Positions 37,001-53,776 of a stretch of DNA of 64,000 nucleotides are shown here, one piece after another. Origin of the DNA: Brugia malayi. Its lineage: Eukaryota; Nematoda; Chromadorea; Rhabditida; Onchocercidae. The number at the start of each line of letters is the position of its first letter. The stretch's first letter is position 1. The DNA lies in NCBI RefSeq assembly GCF_000002995.4, contig NW_025062477.1, forward strand, positions 2,002,001 to 2,066,000, given 5' to 3'. Under the pieces are notes generated by a model. The model was not told the DNA's origin. It did no database searches and saw nothing but the letters and a program-made list of their open reading frames with translations. The position numbers were made by a program, and so were the translations under genes.

Positions 37001-38966
37001 TTTAGATTTCTCGTTGCAATGTTTTATCTTATTAGTAATAATCGATTCTGGGCGATTATTTTTCCGGATTTTCAGTTTTCTTGATTCAATATTCTACCTT
37101 TTTAGTTATGTCAGAATATACCTGATCGATCTGTTAAATATACAATAATAGCAAATTTCTTACTTTACTATATGAGCAAAGTAAATAAAATAATTTTTTG
37201 GTGTAATTAATTGAATTCATTTCATCACATTTATACCATTTTGTTCCATAACCATCTTTCGAATTTTTATCTAAAATTGTTGAATTTTATATCATTTTGT
37301 TTTTGTTTAAATTCAATTTCATAGCATTGTCAGCAAAATTTCATCTTCGTTCGATGTCTCTTTTACTGCTGAAATATATTTATAGTGTAATTATAAATGT
37401 TTAAAGAAAAATTAGAAATGAAAAAATTTGTTAATCATAAAGGATAAAATGATATTATATTGTTTAATAAATTATTTGTTTTATATCTTATTCACTTACC
37501 AACAATAATTGAAAAATGAAAGCAGTAATTTTCAATCAGATTATCATCATCATTTAAATTATCGATTGGATTAAATTTCAAAAAACTCAAATCATATGGT
37601 ACGGTATCATCCCTCCAACGAAAGCCATCGCCACGGCGATATGTTATACTAATTAGAACTTCCATCGAACCATTTGAGAAGGCAGGTTTTTCTGCAAAAA
37701 AACTGTTCTTTTATTGAATTTTTTTTCATTTTAACATAAAAATTATTGTTCGTAGTCTTTTTGATTTTAATTATTGTTCGTAGTCTTTTTGATTTTAACT
37801 ATTATTAATTACTTTACTAGTAATTATTTAATCGAACTGATCTGAGATAATAAAAACTGTAATTACTTCAACAAATAAAGTACTTTTGAGATATTCTAAG
37901 ATATACAAAAAGTTTGTGATAATACAGATTAACAAATTTTCCGAAATTAACTAGAAAAGATGATCTGAATAAGATAATATTTAGTTATATCATGTAAGGT
38001 AATTTTAAATTATTCGCTAGGAAATGAATTCATAAATTTATAATGTAAAAATACTACGATATTGGATACTATTTATTGTAAAGAAAATTAATTGATGTGA
38101 AATATATTAAGTTTAAAAATTGCAGCAATAACTTATACAAAGAGATAGACGGACAGGGAGAGATAAACAGAAAACATAAAACGAAATTAAAATATTTTAT
38201 TTTCTCTTTTTTTAAATATTAAAATTTGAAAAACATTTCGCAAAATATCTTTGTATATTAGAAACCTTTTTGTAAAGTATCAAAAATACTGTAAAATTGT
38301 CTCTGATCAAGAATTTTTGCTTCATGAATGAAATGATTTGTTTTATCCATAGCTAAACATCGATCATTTGTCCAATTTGAAATCTACGATGTGTTATAAA
38401 TATATTTGACAAGAAGTATGTATTATCTAATTAGATTACTAAATTAATCAATCAATTACAATCTTTTCATCGAATCAAATATTGATTTAATGAATTAAAA
38501 AAAAAAAGAACTTTGAAATATTCTAGGATTTTTTGATCATTTATGATTTTTATTTATCTTTTATGAACTACGATATAATCTATTTCATACACAAAGAGGA
38601 AGTGGACAGATAAATGACCTATGACATACCTGTGATAATTCTAACACTGTGTAACAAAGTTTGTAACTATTATCGTATAATGTGAAATTGCCTTCGCATC
38701 GATTATCTAAAATTTACCAAATGATTTGTTCACAAAGTTTAGTAATTTTTTTTTTTTTGAATTTTAACCCAATCAGTCAAATAAACAAATAAATTGCAAA
38801 TATGTGTAAATTTCTTGGTTGTATTAAATAAGTATGGAAATTTTTAATTTCGTAAATAAATTCGAATTTAATTAAAAATTTATTTCATTAGATGAGGCAA
38901 ATATTTCATACCAATAACTGTAAGAAAATTACTAACGATTATGATTAATGAATTTCCATATTTCAT
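34039..38966 (-). CDS. Secreted protein with two C-type lectin-like domains (336 aa)
   Basis: Nine minus-strand exons with consistent phases: 38966-38912, 38706-38630, 38383-38266, 37691-37500, 36687-36653, 36241-36094, 35409-35239, 34856-34786 and 34182-34039, 1011 nt in all. Exon 1 encodes a signal peptide (MKYGNSLIIIVSNFLTVIG). Domain 1 has NRCEGNFTLYDNSYKLCY, NWTNDRCLAMDK, LISITYRRGDGFRWRDD and ENYCFHF...KECLRTE. Domain 2 has NLCHEY, a helical NKNLLRLLHKEIL, LMIGLIYMHNQYHWMDG and PVPCNNNVITYDILCKY. A 47-residue hydrophilic tail ends in CKCKK. Both domains keep the hydrophobic core and paired Cys of the C-type lectin fold, but clear EPN/QPD-WND calcium and sugar ligands are not seen, so carbohydrate binding is uncertain. 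The last donor (GTTGGT) and the 35-bp exon 5 are the weakest parts. The same domain type recurs 1.6 kb downstream. Confidence 0.78.
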
Positions 38967-38969
38967 GAT

Positions 38970-41105
38970 TGATTCCTTTATGCATTATCAAACAAATTAT
39001 GCAAAAAATTGAAATGAACCATAACATTTCCAAATAATATATGCATGAAATTAACAATGAAACATTTCCATCAATTTATTTTATTTTATTTTTTAATATT
39101 GTAAAAATTTACAACAAAAATAACAAAATAATTCAAGGTAAAAATTTCTGAAAAGTTAAAACTTAAATATATGCAAAAAAAAAAAAAAAAAAATATCTCT
39201 TTATATCAATCAATTCATTTTTATTTCCATTCCTTTTTTTTCCCATATTTCTTTTTCATCTGCTTTTGTTTTTATTATTATTTTCTTTTCATTAATATTT
39301 CCTTCTTTTATTGTCTATGCTATGGCATTATTTATTGTTATAGCAATATGTGTCGCATAATTTCTTGCAATTTGTCAACATTCATTCATTCATGCACATA
39401 TAAAATTTCTATTTTTTTATTTTTTTTTAAAATTTATTTAGATATGCAAAGAAATTTTAATGGTACAATAAAATTTATTGTAGTTTCCTCCATATCATTT
39501 AGGAATCTAAATTTTTTCTTTCTTTTTTTTTTTTTTTTTCAGTGTTTTTTTTTGTTGAATTTTTGTTTTATTTTGACATAAATGATGGGAAAAAATAGTA
39601 AAAATACATTGAATGTAGTGCAATTCACACAAGGCTTTAATAGATTTTTAATTTTTCCTAAATATTTGATTTCCTAAACAATCGTCTCTATCTCTCTTAT
39701 TGCATTTGCTGCAATCGTTAATTAAGCAAAAATATTAATGATAAGATGATTATGTAATTTTTCTAAGTGGAAAAGAATACTCGATGATTAATTGAAATTT
39801 TTGTGCTTTAGGTTTTTTGAATTTTGGTATTATTAACAACAACAAAAAAAAAAAAAACAACAAAAAACTTTATTTATTGATTTATTTATTCACCTACATT
39901 TATATTTATATTCATATTTACATTTACATTTAAATATACATTTATGTATTTATATTTGTATTATTTAAGCGACGAAAGTATTAAAAGATATTTAGCTAAA
40001 AAAAAAAAAAAAATTCCGAATAATAATAAACAACAGACTCACTGTTATGTTTTTTTCATAGAAATGAGTGTTAATTGAATTAATCGGTAATTGGAGAACT
40101 AATAAAAGTACTTTTGCTTTTTGTTCAGTTAGAAAATAAAGCATTTCGTTCTTTAAATTTATGCTGAAAATTTCAAACAATATTTTTTTAACAAATTTAT
40201 AAAAAAAAAATTTGTAAAAAGTTCAAAAAAAAAAAAAAAAAAAAAAAAAACTTCGAAAACTTATTAGAAAGTAATGTTCTGGTGTTATATCTTATTTAAA
40301 AATGATTGACTAATTAGATGATAATCGTTAATGATAATGAAACGACTAATTTCAATATTTAAGTATTTTGATTAGGTCTGCATTTCGTTGATAGTCTGAT
40401 AACAATTCATTTTTGCATTCATTGTTTAGTGGGCAATGTTTTCTTTACTTACTTATAGTTGCATATTTCAAATGCCAATGAATTTATGTCTGAAATTGCT
40501 ATTTTGCAAAAATAAATGTCTTTTTTTTTTTTTTTTATTTTATTCTTTTGTATAAAAAAAAAGTCATAACTTTGCAAATTATTTAAGAAGGAGTGTTTAA
40601 ATAAATGATAAGTCAAAAAATTTTGATACCAATCGTTAATTTATTAACAGTTAATTGTGCAGTTCTTACCTTATCAGTTACTGATAACATGAACATTTTT
40701 AATGCAAAAAAAAAAAAAAAAAAAAAAAAGGAATACAAAAGCATAATAATTGATATTTATTCACAGAATATGTTGAATAATTTTTAAACAATGATAAGAT
40801 ATCATTCATTGTCAGTAAACAGTAAAAATTTTTATCCTTTTTTAAAAAAAAAAAAAAAAAAAAAATTGTCAAGCGAATAAATGATTTAATAATAATTTTG
40901 ATACTTAGCAAATACGAACTGATCATTTTCTCACTTTTAATTTTTTTTTTTTGCATATCTAATTAAGGATAATTATTTTATTATTGCCATTTGAATTGTT
41001 CTTTCTTTTAGTAGATTTTAATCAAAATATAGTTTAATTTATCAGGAATAATATAATTGAAATACGAAAAGATTATTAAACATCAATTAAATTTGTAATG
41101 AATTT
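38970..41105. other. Gene-free AT-rich spacer
   Basis: No exon seen. Long A/T homopolymers occur at about 40227-40250, 40706-40728 and 40843-40864. The open frame at 39171-39581 is low-complexity Phe/Tyr/Ile translation of a T-rich tract. Confidence 0.55.
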
Positions 41106-41108
41106 CAA

Positions 41109-44945
<3,837 letters not shown>

Positions 44946-44949
44946 TTTC

Positions 44950-46755
44950 AAAAAGTTGAAGATGGAAGAATGATGATAAAATTGAGAACCTACCTCTCTG
45001 TCTCTGTCTCTCTGTCTCTCCCTCTCTCTTTCTTTCTAGAGGATCTCTTGAAACTGTTAGAAAAAGCAGGGTAAAAGGATAGAAGAAAAGAAAGAAAGAG
45101 AGAAGGAGGGAAAAAAGAAGAGGGAAAAAGGGGAGTGAGAAAACTGAAAAAAATCATTGGTCGATAATTTAATGATATTACAATTTGATAGCATTGATGT
45201 TGTTGATAATGCTGTTAATAATGATAATGATAATGATAATGATAAAAAGTACTTCAATTTTGCAACGACACATAATACATACTGAAATATTGAAATTTAA
45301 AAAAAGGAAATGGTGAAAAATTGTGTATTTGTTGCAAATAGTTTTGGATAAAAGTTATTAACATACTTATGTAAATGTTATTTATTATTAACTAAATAAT
45401 TTTCAAAATCATTTTAATTAGTGACTAACAATTTTGAGCTAATTTTTAGAAGTATATAAGCAAAAAATAATTACAATCGATGTACGGGTCATTGCAATCA
45501 TTAATCGGAATGTATAACAGGATCTTGAACAGCAATTTGCCCTGAACTAAAATTCTGAATTTCCTGATTTGAATTCATTCGGTGCAGCATTTAGATATTT
45601 GTCATTTTGAAAAGAGATGACAATACAATTATTTATCCAAAAATTTTCCAGAAGACTAATGAAGAAGTTTTAATATTGCTCATCCATTTATTGTGTCAAT
45701 TAATTAATTCATAAATTTTAAATTATTTCCATCGGAAAAATTACTACTTAATAAACTATTAATAATTGAAGTAATTATTAGAAAAGAAATAAAATTTATG
45801 AAAAAATAATGTCTTTGTAAAGCAAAATTGAACCGATGATTCATGACTATTTGTTATGTGTACATTTCTTTGTATTATCAAATGAAGTGAGCTGAATTCA
45901 TTCGTCTTAATTGTCTTGGTAAATAATCTGAACAAATTTAAGCCTTCAACTTTTTTTTTTTTTTTTTTGTGAAATAGAAAAAATTGCAAAAATTAATGAC
46001 GTGAAAAGATTGGTTTCAAAAAAAAAAAGGAACGAAAAGTTTTAAAAAAAAAGTGAAAAAGATGAAGGCATCAAGAAGAAAAATTGTTGAAATTTTAAAT
46101 TTCCATATTTAATTGACTTGCAAACTTCTTTTTTACTGCAAAAGTTTGAAATATTTTAATGAAGAGAAAATTCTTAACAAATATTCTATAAACATATAAT
46201 GAATTGTAATAAAAAAATTTGCTCTATCAAATATATGCAACAATTAATTTTTCCCAATTTCATTAATTTGGTATATTATAATCATTAATATATTTAGTAG
46301 TTATTGTAGTCGTTAATTTAGCATTTAAATATTTTATAATTCAAATTGTTTGTTTTACTGAATGCTTATATTTTATCGTTTTGATCACTTATCAAATTAT
46401 TATTGATTTTAGCGCATATTATCATTTAAATCAATTTTGCTATTTTCGTTCCATTGCTAAATGCAAATCCAAAAAACTGAATAATATGATGAGAAGATAA
46501 CAAATGAAAATACTAATAATAATAATAATAAATTAATATTAAAATGAAATAATAAAAATATTGATAATGATTTCATCATTTATATTTATATTTCTATTAC
46601 TGATAACAAAATAATGGAAGTGATAATAATAGCTATGTATTATCATAAAATAACTACAGTAGTAATAGGAAAATGGCAAAAGTGCGATCAGCATTAGTCG
46701 TAGAAATCTTAAATTATAAATGAGCTATTTATTATTACTAAAAGTCACAAAAACT
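44950..46755. other. Gene-free spacer with pyrimidine-rich microsatellite
   Basis: A CT/GT-rich stretch (CTCTGTCTCTGT) at about 44992-45040 lies just upstream of the protease start, on its promoter side. The rest is AT-rich without exons. A (GATAAT)n-like run lies near 45220-45245. Confidence 0.55.
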
Positions 46756-46760
46756 CCTCG

Positions 46761-46833
46761 CGCCCTCTGTGGGACTCGAACCCACGACCCTCAGATTAAA
46801 AGTCTGATGCTCTACCAACTGAGCTAAGAAGGC
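46761..46833 (-). tRNA. tRNA-Lys (anticodon UUU)
   Basis: A 73-nt cloverleaf on the minus strand. The acceptor stem is GCCUUCU/AGAGGGC with discriminator G, the D arm is UAGCUCAGUUGGUAGAGC, and the anticodon stem is UCAGA/UCUGA with loop CUUUUAA. The T arm is GUGGGUUCGAGUCCCAC. There is no intron. A T-run immediately downstream on the minus strand (46749-46753) can terminate Pol III. All stems pair and it looks functional. Confidence 0.97.
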
Positions 46834-46839
46834 CCCGTT

Positions 46840-47985
46840 TGTTCCAAAATGTTTTTTTATTTAAAAATGTATGCTAAATGCGTCCATCAATTTTATGATA
46901 AAATAAATTTAATTAAATAAAAATTTAACTCAAATAATTGAATTTATTAATTAAAAAATCTATGAAATCAAATCTTTTTTGAAAGATTTTTTTTTTAACA
47001 CTTTTTTAAACATATTACACGTTTTACACGTAACACACGTTCATTTTTTATTTTCACACATATTATTTTCCTTAAAGTATATTTGTTGCATATAATATTT
47101 TATCATATATGCTTATATTTCATATTTTAATTATTTATACGTCTTTTTTCTTTTTTTTTTTTTTTTTTTGTTGATGATATTAAATTTAAATTTATGCTTT
47201 ATTTTATTGAATCATTTTAATTAGTTTGTTTTTGTTTTTTTAACTTTCTTAAATTATTACTGTTAAAGTAAGATTATATGTTTGAACAAAAGATAGGGAT
47301 GAATTGATAAATGAAAAGAATGGAATGAATAACAACTGTTAAGTATTAAGTTTACATTAATCTATCTATCCCATCTCAATTCATCTCTTTGTCCATCGAT
47401 TGGTCGTCAGTCGATTAATGATAAGATTAAGCGATGCTTCAAACATTTGTTGCTGTAATATTGTTAGCATTAGCAATGTGAGAAAGGAGGGAACTAAAAA
47501 CATTTATATACAATGAATTATTTTTTTTTTTTTAACGGATAATTCCATTTTGTTTTATTTTGTATTTTGTGTTTTACTCATAGAAATCACATAAATTGAT
47601 CTTTTTATTAGCATTCATTTTAATTCATTTAAAATAAAAGATAAAACTAAGAATTTAATTGTTTAATCATAAAAGTTTAATATTATTCAAAAAGTAAACA
47701 TTCATCTAATAATTTCAATCATTTAAGTAATTTATACAAAAATATAATACAATTTATTTTTAATTATTTGTTTAGTATAGCAATTTATTTTTTCTACCTG
47801 TTTGTTTAGCAATGATATGTTCAGCAATGTTAATATATTTTGTATATTTGATAATGTATCTACAGTGTATCAAATATATTTGCAACGTTTTAATGCTTTT
47901 TTTTTTTTTCTTCCTTTAAATTTTGCATTTAAAATAAATTAAATTTTGGTTTAAATTTTTTCAGTGTTACATAAATGTTCAATAT
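46840..47985. other. Gene-free AT-rich spacer
   Basis: No exon seen. It ends in a TTTTCAG at 47989-47995, 32 bases before the next start codon, a plausible trans-splice acceptor for that gene's mRNA. Confidence 0.5.
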
Positions 47986-48026
47986 TTATTTTCAGTTTTT
48001 TGTGGATAATTTTAAATTATTCAAAA

Positions 48027-51000
48027 ATGTTAATAATGCAAACCGCTAATTGTTTCATTCTTTTCTGTGTCATCCTTATTGTTTTGCTTGTCAATTCTGG
48101 CAATCCGTTATTAGCAAATGACATTTCCGGTTAGTTTTATTTTTATAATGTGAAATTTAAAAAAAAAAAAAAAAGTTTACAATTAAAAAACTGTTGTTAC
48201 CAAATTTTTGAACAAAATAAATTTAACATTTCAATTTTACATATGTTTCGGTGTATGCAAAATTCTAATCTTTTGAAAAATTAAAATTTTCTCATTAGCT
48301 TTTTAATTTTCATATATTTCTAAAATAATATATAAAAGTTCTAATTCTAGTGTTGCTTGAAACTGCACCAATAATTTAAATAATATTAAATAAAATATGA
48401 AATTTTGTAATGTTATATTGTATGAATTTTAATTGATACATTCATTTAAAAAAAACAAAAAAAAAATAAATTAGTTGAATATTTTTAAGTTATGAAAGAT
48501 GATGGAAGTACATTAAATACAGATAGTGCAGTTTGTATGGCATGCAAAATGACGGTGATATTTTTCAGGTATCTCATATTTTTAATATTAATTTCACTTA
48601 TCGAAAAAAGTTTTTTTTTTTTTTCAGATGAATAATATACGATTAACTTTTAATACTAAAAATTTTGTTTGCATTAAAAAAGAAAAAGAAAAAGACTGAT
48701 TAAATAAATAAATGATAAGAATTTGAGAAAAAATAAATGTAATGCAAATAATTTTTCAAAAATATAACATTAATCGATTTGTATGGTAAAGTAATTTTAA
48801 AACAAAAATGTAGCATTAAGACATTGGATAATAAAATATAAATTATAGAAAAAAAAAAAAAATTTAATTGATTTAATTGAAAATTTCGTTACTCAAATTA
48901 ATTCTATTAATTTATAGATCAATATATGAACAGAATCGAACTCGAGATTCATTAATTGATGTTGCAGCATTTATTTGTCAGTACTTTACACGTCGTGAAT
49001 CATTAATATGCTATAGTTTAGCTAAACAATTTCGGGTATTTCTTTCCCTTCAAATTATTCTCATTAAAAATATTTACCCTTCGTAAGCTATTATATATAT
49101 TTATGAGACTGATATATGATAGCCATTGGTTATCTTTACAATTAATTTGGAATTAATGTGAAAACGTAATCTTTATTTCCGATTTGCTTATATTTTAACT
49201 TTAATTACTAAAAAATAATGCTGTAAATTTTATACAGGTAAATTTTTTAACATATATTAAACATTTTTAAAAATATTAAGGAAAAATTTGCAAAAAATCA
49301 TTAGAAAATTTAACTTTTTTAAAAAAAAATTTAGGAGGAACTTCTATATGTTGTCGAAAAGTTAATTCTACAACCGGATGCATTATGCTCAATGTTCCTG
49401 AATGATTGTTCAAATTCAGGAATGGATACATCAATATGGAATATTACATTACCACCAAAATGGCCAGGTTCAAATTAAAAAAAAAAAAACTCGAAAGTTA
49501 ATAAATTAAATGTATAAATGATATTTTATATATAGCTTATACACATTTAATTAAAAGTAAACAACTTATTTCTATACGGTATATTGCTTGTTCTTTTTAA
49601 AGTTTTTCAAAAAATCTAAATTATTGTCAAAAAATTTTCACTTTCATTTTAACTGCTAATATTTTATAAGAAGTCATATTTACTTTTAATTATTTTGAGT
49701 AATTTAGATCCGAAATATCCGACTTATCCGGCTATGAGAGAGAATAATTTACGAGTCTTACACATCACCGATTTACATCTTGATCCAGAATATGCTCCAG
49801 GTTCAGAGGCTAATTGTAGCAGTGAACTTTGTTGTCATGCGCAATCCGAATCAAATGGTAATTTCTACATTAATTCTGCAGCTAAATAAATAAGTTTAAA
49901 TTCAAACACTTAAAATGACATTTGATGAAGGGAAATTTAATTAGTTAATTAGTCAAATCATTCCGTCGAGAATGCAAAACAATGGTGCATTATTCGGATG
50001 GCAGCAAAAAAAAAGAAGTCAAAATTTTCAGTTAAAATTTTTTTTTAAAGAACTGGGCTATAATCTAGAATTTTTTTTTTTTCTTGTCATTACAAATTAT
50101 TCGTTATTGCAGTTAAAAAAAAAAAAAAAAATCACTTCAGGATCAACAATAATGCAGAAATCCGGTTACTGGGGTACTCCTGCTGTATGTGATATACCGT
50201 ATCGGACAGTGGAAAATATGCTGCAAAATATTCAAAAACTTGGAAAGGTTGTTAATTGGAATTTATTTACTATAATCAAGTGGTAATTATTCATTAGTTT
50301 ACTGTGATTAGTTGAAGTTTATCATAATTTAACTTCTATTCTTTTTTTTTTCTCTCTTTTTTATTCTCAAACTCTTATTGAAATTTGCAAAAAAAAAAAA
50401 AAAACAAACAAAGATTTCATTCTTTATTATTTTATCAATTAATCGAATATCACTTCTTTCTTCTTAAATATGTATTTAACAAATATTCAATAATTAATAT
50501 TTTTCCTTATCAAACATAATTAAACATAGCATTCATAAATATTAAATGCTTAATTGATGTTGTAATATTTAATGATAATGTTAATTTTTCATATTTTATC
50601 AACAATATAATACATAATAGAAATGAATCTGATCATTTTGCAACATTAGTTTCTTTCTATTATTGATATTATCATATCTCACATTGTCATATAGATATGC
50701 ATAGTATATCATGTAATATTATCATATCAGTGATGATATTTTCATTTTATTATCAGTTTATTAAGAATTTTACGTAACAATATGATTGAATTATTTGCAA
50801 ATTGTAGATTGATTATATATTGGTGGGTGGTGATTATGAATCACATATGGATTGGACATATACCAAAGAGGATCACTTGAAAACAATTCGAAATCTTTCA
50901 GCAGTTTTACATAAATATTTTGAGAATACACCGATCTATTGGACACTGGGTAATCATGAAGGTGTTCCCGTTAATAGGTTTCTTTCTTTTTTTTTGAAAA

Positions 51001-53776
51001 ATAATTATCAAATCTCAATAGCTATGAAAATGGCTAATGCAAGTGTAAGTAATAGAAATATTTTTTCTCTAAAAAAAAAAGTCTTTAAATTGAGTTCATA
51101 TTTCTATTGTATTTTATCAAAATTTTCTTCATTATTAATAACTGCAAATCATATTTGTGTCTAAATGAGGAAAAGAACAATGCTAAAATATTAAAAAATT
51201 AAAATTTTTATTAATTTAAAAAATTGTAAAATTATAAAATGCACAGTTTTGCACCACATTATATCCCGGAGAAGTATCGTCCACAATGGTTATATGACGA
51301 ATTATTGCTGTTACAAAAACCGTTGCTGCCTGATTTAAAATCAATTGAAAGTGTTAAATAGTGAGTTTTTTGAATTTAAAAATTTATAATATATTAATAA
51401 AAAATTTTAAATTTTATTTTATTTTGTTTAAAAAAGAATAGGGAAGAAATAAAAAATTAAATTCTATTTCAAATTTTAGCCGCGGCTGTTACACAGCACA
51501 GCTTTATCCTGGATTACGGCTTATATCATTGAATAGTGGTTACTGCGAAACATCCAATTTGTAAGTATAATTTCCAATTTGTAAGTATAATTCATAATTC
51601 AACATCCAATTTGTAAGTATAATTCAATTCTCACAAATATATTAGGTATGATTAGTAACAATAATAGTGATAATAATAAAGTGATAATGCTAATTATCTT
51701 GATGAAAATACAAAAAATGGTTTTAGGTATGATTAATAACAATGATAGTGATAATAATAAAGTGATAATGTTAATTATCTTGATGAAAATACAAAAAATG
51801 GTTGTAATGAGATTGTAAAATTACGATAATAATTAATTGTACTTCTTATGACACAATCATTGTTTATATTTAAAGTTCATATGTTTGTAATATATTCAAT
51901 GTAATCATAAACCAAATGATTTTATTATCTTAGTTGGTTACGTATCAATGAAACAGACCCGGATGGTACTTTAAGCTGGTTAGTTATGGAACTTAAGCAA
52001 GCTGAACATGATGGCCAATATGTTCATATTTTATCACATATACCACCTGGTGATAATGAATGTCTTGAAAGTTGGGCACGAAATTATTATAAGATTATAG
52101 CAAGGTTTTGTTTATTTCTGGCTAATTATTAATTTATTTACTTAAGATTGGTAAATTAGTCATCGCATACATTCATTTTTTTTCTTTTAAATAAAAAAAT
52201 TACTTTTAATTACTGCATTTTATTTTATTCATTTTATAATTCGAAATAAAATTTTATTTCAATTCAATTTTTTTTTTTTGTATATTTTTAGATTTTCAAA
52301 AACGATTCAAGCGCAATTTTTTGGCCATATTCATGTGGATAGTTTTACAGTATTTTATGAAAATATGAATGATGATTCATCAAAACCAATTAACGTTCTT
52401 TATGCAGCACCGAGTGTGACAACATTCAAGCATCTTAATCCAGCTTTTCGAATTTATGAAATTGAACCTGGCATAAATTATGTTCGTTAATAAAGAAATT
52501 AAAAAAAAAAAAAAACCCATTTGAATTAAAATTTTTTGTTTTTTTTTTTATTAATCTTTAATTTTTATCATTTAATTCTTTCTATTGCAGCGTGTAGTCA
52601 ACTTTCACACTTATTTTTTAAATCTTACAAAAATTGGAATGAATACTACTACTTCACCAGTATGGGAACTATTATATTCAGCAAAGGTAAATATTTACTG
52701 AGAGAAAAATTATTGTTAAATTATGATCACATAATTTCTTGATTAAAAATTAAAGTATATGAAAATTTTTAATCTTTTAATATTGATTATTTTTAAACAT
52801 TAATTTCTAGGAAGAATATGGCTTAAATGATTTGAGTCCAGTAAGCTGGGATCTTTTAATCAACAAAATTATTTACGAAAAATCAATTTACAGTAGATTT
52901 GTCAGGTATGACTGGTTTCATTTATTAGATAAATTTTATTACAATAATATTATTGGTTTAATAAATAATTATTTCCAATGATTCACATAGTCACTATATG
53001 TAAGATAGAAAATTTTTTTTAGTCTTAAATCTATTTAATTTTAGTTTTAGCTTTACATAATTTCTTAAAAATTCATTTGAAAAAAAATTTTTTGAGAAAA
53101 AATCATTTCACTTCAAATTTATTTGTTTGACCTATTAAAGTATATTTATAATTAATGGGTTATTTCAAAATAAAATTTAATATTATAATAATTTCAATGT
53201 TCATTACACTACACGAATAAAAAAAAAAAGAAAAAAAAAATCACTTAATTTATCTTTCTTAATTTGTTAATTATAATTTCTTCACAATTTGCGATTTGTT
53301 ATTTTTAATAATTTATTGATTTCAATGTTCGTTTGTTTTTTTTTTTATTTTCACAATTAAAATGATCGTAATGTAGTTAAATTTCAAATTTTTTTTTTGT
53401 TTTTTGTTTTAAATTTATATTTCAACTTTAATTTCAATTTATATCTTTTATTTTCAATTATAGGAATAGTATTCGTCGTGATAATTTTATTTGTGAGAGA
53501 AAGTGTCGCTATAATTTGTTGTGTAATTTGCGAAAAGGACATCATAATATGACATTGTGTAACCATTTGCCATTCCCGAGAAATTCGAGAAATTTCAAAT
53601 CGTATCTGTCCTATAAATTACCCGGAACTGTTGACAATGTTGGTAAAACAACACTTACCATAACGAAACAACAACAACAACAACAATATGCTAATATTAA
53701 TATGCTATTGAAGAAGAAATTACGATCATACATTTTGAAACGATTTTTTCAATTATTTCTACTTTCTCAAAATTAA
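48027..53776 (+). CDS. Acid sphingomyelinase (sphingomyelin phosphodiesterase, 639 aa)
   Basis: Hydrolyses sphingomyelin to ceramide and phosphocholine in lysosomes or outside the cell. Fourteen exons: 48027-48129, 48490-48568, 48918-49035, 49335-49467, 49708-49857, 50141-50247, 50808-50977, 51247-51360, 51480-51560, 51934-52104, 52292-52481, 52591-52686, 52811-52905 and 53464-53776, 1920 nt, phases consistent. In order: a signal peptide ([15 protein letters not shown]), a saposin-type domain ([35 protein letters not shown]), then the metallophosphoesterase domain. That domain has [57 protein letters not shown] and [12 protein letters not shown], the full set of zinc-binding and catalytic motifs. 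Then come [19 protein letters not shown] and a Cys-rich C-terminal domain with an odd basic/Gln-rich tail. The donor after YEIEPGINY (GTTCGT) is atypical; without that splice the protein would stop two codons later. Confidence 0.95.
51551..51630 (+). repeat. Triplicated exon-9/intron junction in the sphingomyelinase gene
   Basis: CCAATTTGTAAGTATAATT occurs three times from 51553, with donors at 51561, 51581 and 51613. Each copy carries a strong GTAAGT donor. Only the first keeps the known protein frame; the others would add 20 or 52 nt. Confidence 0.85.
51645..51806 (+). repeat. 81-bp tandem duplication in intron
   Basis: Two copies, starting at 51645 and 51726, differ at only a few positions (GGTATGATTAGTAACA vs GGTATGATTAATAACA). 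It lies within the sphingomyelinase intron 51561-51933. Confidence 0.88.

Noticed and set aside
39171..39581. 136-codon open frame on the plus strand
   Set aside because: It is almost entirely Phe, Tyr, Ile and Ser from a T-rich tract, with no signal, domain or splice context. It is low-complexity noise.
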